Positions 60,049 to 64,000 of a DNA stretch of 64,000 nt are shown here, piece after piece. The stretch spans positions 558,001-622,000 of the forward strand of contig JAQSEB010000087.1 in the NCBI GenBank assembly GCA_030063045.1. Reading direction: 5' to 3'. A program made the translations under genes and the position numbers. Numbering within the stretch: position 1 is the first letter of the stretch; each line of letters opens with the position of its first letter. Under the pieces are notes generated by a model. It did no database searches and was not told the DNA's origin. It was given only the letters and a program-made list of their open reading frames with translations. This stretch comes from Pratylenchus scribneri (taxonomy: Eukaryota > Nematoda > Chromadorea > Rhabditida > Pratylenchidae).

Positions 60049-60381
60049 CCGACACTTGCGGACGAAACGGTCTGGAGCCGAAGGTGGTAAAGTTAGAGTA
60101 GCATTGTTTATGGCATATTATTAGGCATAAAATTAGCTACAAAATGATATTATAAGCATTGGCCAATGTTGGATATTCACCGAGTTATGGCCAAAAAACC
60201 ATCAAATTCTCAATTTTAATTAAATCAACGGTTTTTTGACCATAACTCTGTGAATATTCAACATTGACCAAAACTTTTGATGTCATTTTGTAGCTAATTT
60301 TATGCCTAATAATATGCTATAAACAATGCCATAATAGCTTTACCACCTTCGGCTCCAGACCCTTTCGTCCCCAAGTGTCGG
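60049..60381. mobile_element. long-inverted-repeat MITE (family L), copy 3
   Basis: 333 bp, starts CCGACACTTGCGGACGAAAC and ends in the complement. Arms contain GGTGGTAAAG and 'aaaattagctacaaaatgatat', as in the copies at 12918 and 37811. It is the least decayed copy. Confidence 0.9.
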
Positions 60382-60939
60382 GTCCGCATGTGTCGCAGTA
60401 CGAATTCGCTCTAGGCTGAATTCTTAACTAATTATTATAAATTATGAAATATTATAGAAAAATTCAGGAATCAACATAATTATAAAATTTAAAAATATGC
60501 CATTCATCAAAATAAAAGCTATGCCATTAAACCGAAAATTGACATTTTTGAAAATTTATCTAGAAATTAATGAAAAATAATCTATATTATACAAGTTTAA
60601 TAAATTCAATTTACAATAAGGAGGGAGTAAAAATCAGACATTTAAAAACATTTAAGATATTACAAATAAGTTGGATTCTTTCGATTCAAAAATTGACTTA
60701 ATTTCTGACAACATTTATAATATCATGATTCGTGTGATGTTCTTTGTGGATTAATGGTACTCGGAATTGGCACAACTGGTGTCTGTGTGCAATTTGCTTG
60801 TAACATTTTGGGTAGCGTGCAAGGAATACGTGGAGTTAAGGAATATATGGGAGGGCTTAATATGTTGGGGACTTTTGTAAAAACGCGCCAGGGCGCGTTC
60901 GACCTACCCTAGGGCTACGGATTTTGGAATTATTTAAAG

Positions 60940-61100
60940 ATTGTGGGTAGGCTCGCTTCCCTCGCCAGCAATTTTAGGTCGTGTGCAGGCTCGCTTCGCT
61001 CGCCCGCTTTCTTAAGGTCGTGGGCAGGCTCGCTTCGCTCGCCAGCCCTTCTTTAGGTCGTGTGCAGGCTCGTTTCGCTCGCCGGCTTTTAAGGTCGAGT
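60940..61100. repeat. 39-bp tandem repeat, GC-rich
   Basis: Four copies spaced about 39 bp apart, each with AGGCTCGCTTCGCTCGCC (a short palindromic core) followed by a variable stretch and AAGGTCGTG(T/G)GC. The composition is far more GC-rich than the surroundings. Confidence 0.9.
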
Positions 61101-61125
61101 GAGTTCGCTCAAATTGAATTTTTGA

Positions 61126-61495
61126 ACCGATTTGTAAACCGGTTTTGAACAAATCAAAACTATTATTAAATTCGAATTCCTCATATTCGAATACCCCAAA
61201 ATTCCAATTTTCAGCTCAATCCAATCATATTTTTATTTTTGGGTATTTTTAAACCGGTTTGCAAACCACTTTTGCGCGAACAACAAAACAAATGTTATTT
61301 TTGAATTCGCCATACCCGAAAACCCACGAGTCCCAATTTCCACCTCATTCTGACCATATTTTCATTGTTTGACTTTTTTGAACCGGTTTGCAAACCATCC
61401 TTTGCGCGGATCAAAAAACTGATGTCATATTTGAATTCGCCATGGCCGAAAACCCCCGAGTCCCAATCTTCATCATCCAATTCCTACTTTCACTA
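61126..61495. repeat. about 127-bp tandem repeat, three copies
   Basis: Copies start near 61126, 61251 and 61381. Each has AACCGGTTTGCAAACC, GAATTCGCCATACCCGAAAA and GAGTCCCAATTTTCACC-like blocks in the same order. Confidence 0.87.
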
Positions 61496-61913
61496 TAGGC
61501 TTAGCTCTGGGGTGGGATATGGCCAAATTATGACCTGCGCATAGAACTTAACAAACTCCTCCTAGGCCAAGCCGCGCAGCCCAGCAAGCTATACATCATT
61601 TTGAAGCCCTCACTTTGGTGCAGGGCGACGGCAAAATAATTTTTCAAAATATCTACAAACAAAAAAGTTATGGACGAAAATGTAAAAAATGCGGCCAAAT
61701 TCAAAGTCCAAAAACCGGTTTTGCCCCTCTGCTAACCACCTGGCCAAAATCAACCTCAACCAAAATCATGTTCAAATTCATTAATTTGTCCGGTAAGCCG
61801 ATGCACTTTTCCAGGTCCCATCCCCGTACACCCACCCCGAACCTTATTATACCCAAAAACGATGGCGACATTTCATTTTATATTGTATAGATCACTTTTC
61901 TCACCATACAGAG

Positions 61914-63086
61914 CAGGGTTGCCTCGAGTTACTCGAAACTCGAAACTCGAAACCCGAAACTCGGGGTTTTTGGCGACTCGAAACTCGAAACTCGACTCGA
62001 AGAATTTTCGATCGACTCGATTCGAAACTCGAAATTTTTGGCACTTTTTATTTAAAAATTTTAAATTTTTATCGAACGGATTTTCCTTATTTTATTATTT
62101 ATTTTAAATAAAATCGTCAATTCTTTTTTATTTTTATTTATTTATCATTTTATTTGTCATAAATCATATTAAATTTATACTTTAATACTGAATTATTATG
62201 AATTTTTTATCAGAATAGTAAAAATGGCGGAAGAAGATTCGATTTGGCATTATTTTATTGAATTGACCAACGATTTCGTCAAATGTAAAAATTGCGAATG
62301 GAATCAAAAACGAGAAAAAACTAAATCAACAACAAATATGAATCGACATTTAAAAAATCATCATAAAGAACTTTATGCTCAATTCTTTTGGAGGAATATT
62401 TGAATGTAAATTTTAATTAATAATTATTTTTATTTTAAACTAATTTTTAGGATAATTCTCATGAAGATGATTTATTTTTGTTTATTGACAAAGATGAGGC
62501 GGATTTGATTAAGCAGGAAATTGATGCTTATTTGTTGGAACCATTGCAAAAAAAAGATTGCTTCAAATATTGGACGCAAAAAGCTGAACAATGGCCAAGA
62601 TTGTGCAAATTATTCAGGTTATTATTATTATAAAATGAAATATTTTTTAACATTAATTAAGACAATTTAATTGTGCGCCTGTAGGTTCGCAGGAATCAGA
62701 ACGGCTTTTTTCGACGGCCGGTGCAATTATGACTGATTTGCGAAACCGTTTAAGTGCAGAAAATTTGGAGAAGTTACTTTTCATCCATGAAAATCTTCCA
62801 TTAACAAATTTCGAATATTAACTATTTATTTAATCTCAATATTTTTCTGCTATTATTTATTTTTGATTTATGAATATGAAAGCAAATTTTAATTCCATTT
62901 TCTTCTTTAAATTTGGATAAAAAAATTTTTCTATGTGAAATTAATTTTTTTTTTATTTGACTCGAGACTCGAAACCCGAAACTCGAGGTTTTTGGCGACT
63001 CGAAACTCGAAACTCGACTCGAAAAATTTTGGCCGACTCGAACTCGAAACTCGACTCGAACTTTTTGGCGACTCGGGGCAACACTG
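61914..63086. mobile_element. 1173-bp hAT DNA transposon, internally deleted
   Basis: Inverted ends CAGGGTTGCCTCGAGT and (complemented right end) CAGTGTTGCCCCGAGT match at 14 of 16 positions. A perfect 8-bp target duplication ATACAGAG lies at 61906-61913 and 63087-63094. Both ends are lined with CTCGAAACTCGA subterminal repeats. Inside are the first and last parts of a hAT transposase on the plus strand. A complete hAT transposase has about 600 residues, so the catalytic middle has been lost. The exact duplication suggests a fairly recent insertion. Confidence 0.97.
62224..62821 (+). pseudogene. hAT transposase remnant: BED zinc finger plus C-terminal dimerisation region
   Basis: The N-terminal segment (62224-62403, 59 codons) is a BED finger: SIWHYFIELTNDFVKCKNC, then NMNRHLKNHHKEL. 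The next exons (62451-62617 and 62662-62821) join in phase and give YWTQKAEQWPRLCKLF, CAPVGSQESERLFSTAGAIM and RNRLSAENLEKLLFI, the classic hAT C-terminal dimerisation block. Between the two parts the frame shifts near 62385, and the RNase-H-like catalytic core is absent, probably at an internal deletion junction. It cannot code for an active transposase but might still bind transposon ends. Confidence 0.9.
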
Positions 63087-64000
63087 ATACAGAGAAGAGC
63101 ACACAGGTGAGCCGATCCACTCCGGTCAGTAGCATAATTGGCTGAGCCGCCGAACCAATCAAATATAGTGGAAGCATTGGCCAAAAGCAAACACTGTAAT
63201 TGATGAACCGAAAGCCGAATGCCACCACGAAGAAGGCGAAGCAGAAACTGGCATCCTTTACCACACCGCATGCTGCCTCCAATGCCAGCAAAATGTTGCA
63301 GGTGTTGCGAAGAGGTCTAAAATTGAAATGTGAGAAATTAATTAATGATGGTATTTTTGATTATTACACAATATATTCTTTCTATGGCAATCCTAAGAAA
63401 TTAATAATAAAAAAAATTATTCGACGGCTATATGGCCTATTGAAAAAATATTTGGTCGAAAGAAGAAAACATTCATGTGGTCAAAAGAAGAAAAATAGTC
63501 ATTTTTATCGAGAAAGATAAAAAAGAAAAATTCCTAGGAAAATTCATAGTCAATTAAAGTGCCAATTGCATCATTTCAGGATTTTTTGATCATCCTAAAT
63601 TAGATTCTGCCAACAGCTAATTGAAATTCTATAATCTTTAGATATAAGCTATTGTCGATTTATTGAAAAAGTGAAAAATTTTACCATAAACGAGAAGTGA
63701 GATTATCTAAAAAATTAGCTTGGCCATTGACAAGAAATAATGAAATAGAAATAAAAAGCTCTGCTATTGACTATGATAATTTATATAATATTTTTAATTT
63801 TAATATAATATTTTCCAAATGTTCCTCAGGGTAAAATTAAAAGAGTTTTTCATAAAACATTATATCTTTTGTGAATCTAATCTTTATTGATTTCTCAATT
63901 AGGAACTAACTTGTTAACTTATTACATTTTTAACACCAATTTACCTGCTTTTAAATGTCACATAAACGACACTTGCATTTAAAAGAAGACAAAATATGGC
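63087..64000 (-). pseudogene. srsx-like GPCR, interrupted by the hAT element
   Basis: Two exons are visible. One runs in from beyond base 64000 and ends at 63945 (TM1: LLLNASVVYVTFKSR). The next, 63316 down to 63087, encodes PLRNTCNILLALEAACGVV, a TM2-TM3 region with CFWPMLPLYLIG, and GVDRLTCVLFSV, matching the G-I-DRL...FP motif of srsx receptors. The frame joins exactly across the 628-bp intron. The hAT element sits about 2 bases before the exon's donor (the uninterrupted sequence would read TATG|GTGAGAAAAG). No exons for TM4-TM7 were found left of the insertion. The gene is therefore probably non-functional, unless splicing removes the element. Confidence 0.85.

Larger units (their letters stand above)
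59482..61905. other. repeat-rich spacer
   Basis: Apart from the weak ORF at 59709-60023, the family-L MITE and the two tandem arrays, no gene was recognised. A plus-strand ORF at 61615-61890 shows a CKKCGQ motif but no supporting partners. Confidence 0.5.

Noticed and set aside
61615..61890. ORF with a CKKCGQ motif that might suggest a zinc finger
   Set aside because: Only one Cys pair, and the region is beside satellite DNA without further support.

Overview
This window is nuclear DNA of a nematode. It is strongly AT-rich, and its genes are split into many small exons by mostly short GT...TTTTAG/TTTCAG introns. The gene families are typical of nematodes: a nuclear hormone receptor, srsx- and srab-type chemoreceptors, UDP-glucuronosyltransferases (UGTs) and small secreted proteins. 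A SPRY domain resembling those expanded in cyst nematodes makes a plant-parasitic tylenchid plausible, but the species is an inference. All gene models below were joined by eye from splice-site phase and have no transcript support.

Left part (1-14.5 kb): the 5' end of a nuclear hormone receptor (minus), a complete srsx-like GPCR (plus, 2457-4899), a decayed GPCR fragment, a 3.2-kb minisatellite of 19-bp units, and a complete srab-like GPCR (minus, 8761-11428). A hAT-type MITE nested inside a second MITE follows.

Middle part (14.5-43 kb): a nine-exon UGT (minus) with a His-to-Pro change in its donor-site signature and introns packed with MITEs and a 77-bp satellite. Next come a 346-aa secreted protein of unknown function (minus) and an intact CR1/Jockey-like LINE ORF (plus) with a 2A-like peptide. 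A second UGT (plus) has one apparent single-base frameshift in an A-run. It is followed closely on the same strand by a membrane-protein fragment and a secreted Cys-rich mini-protein.

Right part (43-59.5 kb): the most unusual region. Four neighbouring genes share the same roughly 46-codon first exon, which looks like a mitochondrial presequence with an R-K-F type processing motif, and a related start to the second exon. Each then continues into different domains. Gene A has coiled coil, RNase III, dsRNA-binding, PUR-like and C-terminal modules. Genes B and C have PUR-like and C-terminal modules with acidic tails. Gene D, divergently transcribed, has a coiled coil, one membrane helix and a SPRY domain. 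Gene A carries an in-frame TAG and an Asp-to-Asn change at an RNase III metal-binding position. The set suggests an RNA-processing or RNA-binding family, possibly mitochondrial, built by exon sharing and local duplication.

Right edge (59.5-64 kb): satellites and MITEs, then a 1173-bp internally deleted hAT element with a perfect 8-bp target duplication. It has inserted into an exon of a third srsx-like receptor.
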